Assembly: GCA_012798185.1 (NCBI GenBank) | Contig: JAAZNS010000075.1 | Span: 1-7,874, forward strand | Direction of reading: 5' to 3' | Length of the DNA: 7,874 bases | Source: Chloroflexota bacterium | GTDB lineage: Bacteria; Chloroflexota; Anaerolineae; Anaerolineales; UBA4823 | Part shown: positions 6,463-7,874 of the stretch, piece after piece | Layout: each line of letters begins with the position of its first letter | Position numbering within the stretch: position 1 is the stretch's first letter | Translations under genes and position numbers: made by a program | The notes under the pieces: model-generated | Database searches by the model: none | What the model was told of the DNA's origin: nothing | Seen by the model: the letters and a program-made list of their open reading frames with translations, nothing else

Positions 6463-7098
6463 ATGCAACCTTTAGAGAAATTATATTCTTGCTTAATCCC
6501 TTTACCATATTCGAATGTCGATACCGACCAGATAATACCAGCGCGGTATCTTAAGGTCACTGATAAATCGGGTTTAGCAGAGGGGTTGTTCTACAGTTGG
6601 CGTTATACCTTAGAAGGGAAACCCAACCCGCATTTCCCGCTCAATCAAAAAGCAGCCAAAGGATGCTCGATTTTAATTGCCGGAGATAACTTTGGCAGCG
6701 GTTCTTCCCGGGAACATGCCCCCTGGGCATTATTAGGGTGGGGGATACGAGCGGTCATCTCGACTTCGATTGCCGATATTTTTCGCAGCAATGCTTTGAA
6801 AAATGGGTTGCTTCCAATCGTAGTCAATAAACAATTTCATGAACGACTCTTCGATCTGGCAGACGCATGGTTCAACTCGATTGAGGAATGGTCGAATTCA
6901 CAAGAACCGTTATTGAAATATGGCGTGATTATCTCCATAAGGGATCAATGCATTACACTGCCAGATGGCAGTAAGGCAAATTTCGATTTGGATCCATTTA
7001 GCAAAACTTGCTTGTTGCAGGGTATTGATGTTTTAGGATATTTAATGAAACACGAAGATAAAATTACAACTTTCGAAAATAGAAAACTCGCATCTTAA
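6463..7098 (+). CDS. leuD: 3-Isopropylmalate dehydratase small subunit
   Basis: Small (swivel-domain) subunit of isopropylmalate isomerase; it pairs with LeuC to form the active site. The length of 211 residues fits the E. coli-type small subunit (about 200), not the archaeal type of about 165. Key motifs are NVDTDQIIPARYLK (18-31), GDNFGSGSSREHAPWAL (74-90) and SIADIFRSNALKNGLLPI (102-119). The start ATG is one base after the leuC stop, with GAGG at 6449-6452 inside leuC serving as ribosome binding site; translational coupling to leuC is likely and would help keep the subunits balanced. G+C falls toward the 3' end (for example 15 of 60 bases at 7021-7080). The stop overlaps the cimA ribosome binding site. 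Confidence 0.97.
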   Translation: MQPLEKLYSCLIPLPYSNVDTDQIIPARYLKVTDKSGLAEGLFYSWRYTLEGKPNPHFPLNQKAAKGCSILIAGDNFGSGSSREHAPWALLGWGIRAVISTSIADIFRSNALKNGLLPIVVNKQFHERLFDLADAWFNSIEEWSNSQEPLLKYGVIISIRDQCITLPDGSKANFDLDPFSKTCLLQGIDVLGYLMKHEDKITTFENRKLAS

Positions 7099-7103
7099 AG
7101 GAG
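7097..7103 (+). promoter_or_regulatory. Ribosome binding site of cimA
   Basis: AAAGGAG begins in the last two bases of the leuD stop codon and lies 11 bases before the ATG at 7115, a slightly long spacing. It supports the ATG at 7115 as the cimA start. Confidence 0.7.
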
Positions 7104-7114
7104 TTCCCCCACGT

Positions 7115-7874
7115 ATGAGCGTCTCTGGTACTGCTTCGCATATCTTTCTTTATGATACAACCTTACGTGATGGTTCTCAGCGCGAAGGTATTTCATTCTC
7201 CTTGGAAGATAAATTAAAAATCACCCGCCGCTTGGATGAATTCGGTATTCATTACATCGAAGGAGGATGGCCGGGTTCAAACCCCAAAGACGAAGCTTAT
7301 TTTAATAAAGTAGCGCAATTGAAACTCAAGAATGCAAAAATTGCTGCATTTGGCAGTACTACTCGCAAGGATACCGCGCCTCAAGATGATGCAAATATCC
7401 AGGCGTTGTTGGCTGCAAATACACCGGTGGTCACCCTGGTGGGAAAATCCTGGGATTTTCATGTGACTCATGTGCTTGAAACCAGCCTGGAAGAAAATTT
7501 AGAGATGATTCGCAGCAGTGTTGCTTTTATGAAAAAACAAGGCAAAGAAGTGATCTATGATGGCGAGCATTTCTTTGATGGATATAAAGCTAACCCTGAT
7601 TATGCTCTGGCGACCTTTTTAGCGGCTCAAGAAGGAGGCGCCGATATATTGGTTTTATGTGAAACCAATGGCGGATGCCTTCCCTGGGAAGTTGAAGCGA
7701 TTACGCGTACCGTAAAATCGAAGGTCCAAACGCCTTTAGGCGTGCATGCCCACAACGATTGCGGCTGCGGGGTGGCTAACAGCTTGGCAGCAGTATATGC
7801 CGGCGCCGTTCAAGTACAGGGTACGATTAATGGATATGGTGAGCGGGTGGGAAACGCCGATTTATGCGCTGTAA
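7115..7874 (+). CDS. cimA: Citramalate synthase, 3' truncated by window edge
   Basis: Condenses pyruvate with acetyl-CoA to citramalate, the first step of the threonine-independent route to 2-ketobutyrate and isoleucine. The frame runs from the ATG at 7115 to the window end, 253 codons without a stop; the family is roughly 520-540 residues, so about half, including the C-terminal regulatory domain, is missing. Translated by eye, the catalytic domain shows YDTTLRDGSQREGISFS (13-29, with R18 and D19), YIEGGWPGSNPKD (47-59), LCETNGGCLPWE (191-202), the metal site HAHND (211-215, H211 and H213), and QGTINGYGERVGNADL (235-250, N247). GGWPGSNPKD and QREG instead of QSPG set this family apart from LeuA and point to the CimA group. 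Placement next to leuCD fits, because the isomerase can serve both pathways. The specificity call (citramalate rather than isopropylmalate) rests on family motifs only. Confidence 0.93.
   Translation, partial: MSVSGTASHIFLYDTTLRDGSQREGISFSLEDKLKITRRLDEFGIHYIEGGWPGSNPKDEAYFNKVAQLKLKNAKIAAFGSTTRKDTAPQDDANIQALLAANTPVVTLVGKSWDFHVTHVLETSLEENLEMIRSSVAFMKKQGKEVIYDGEHFFDGYKANPDYALATFLAAQEGGADILVLCETNGGCLPWEVEAITRTVKSKVQTPLGVHAHNDCGCGVANSLAAVYAGAVQVQGTINGYGERVGNADLCAV

Overview
The window is one uninterrupted plus-strand run of branched-chain amino acid genes: ilvB (5' end cut off) - ilvN - ilvC - leuA - small unknown ORF - leuC - leuD - cimA (3' end cut off). Gaps between genes are 1 to 31 bases, and no terminator or divergent gene interrupts the run, so it reads as a single operon. 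No RNA gene, mobile element, CRISPR array or long non-coding stretch is visible. The promoter and any leader or riboswitch of the operon would lie upstream of the window.

Bases 1-3143 encode the shared valine/isoleucine/leucine steps: the catalytic and regulatory subunits of acetohydroxyacid synthase (ilvB, ilvN) and a class I ketol-acid reductoisomerase (ilvC). Bases 3166-4812 encode 2-isopropylmalate synthase (leuA), which commits 2-ketoisovalerate to leucine. Bases 5058-7098 encode the two subunits of isopropylmalate isomerase (leuC, leuD). From 7115 to the window end lies the N-terminal half of a citramalate synthase (cimA). CimA makes citramalate from pyruvate and acetyl-CoA, and the LeuCD isomerase can process it further. 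The cluster therefore suggests threonine-independent isoleucine synthesis from pyruvate. The genes leuB, ilvD and ilvE, needed to complete the pathways, are not in the window.

The least ordinary stretch is 4813-5057. It holds a 73-codon ORF with a strong ribosome binding site, a much lower G+C content than its neighbours (about 36% by hand count), no recognisable domain, and a stop only 7 bases before leuC. leuC itself has no clear ribosome binding site, so the small ORF may exist to deliver ribosomes to leuC, may be an unknown small protein, or may be filler. A perfect TATAAT and a small AT-rich inverted repeat lie in the same stretch.

The organism is a bacterium of moderate G+C. The gene order ilvBNC-leuA-leuCD-cimA and the CimA type resemble Chloroflexota (Dehalococcoidia or Anaerolineae) clusters as I recall them. 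This is a tentative inference from family knowledge, not a search result. Apart from the 4813-5057 stretch this is ordinary core metabolism, and I do not see an undescribed large system here.
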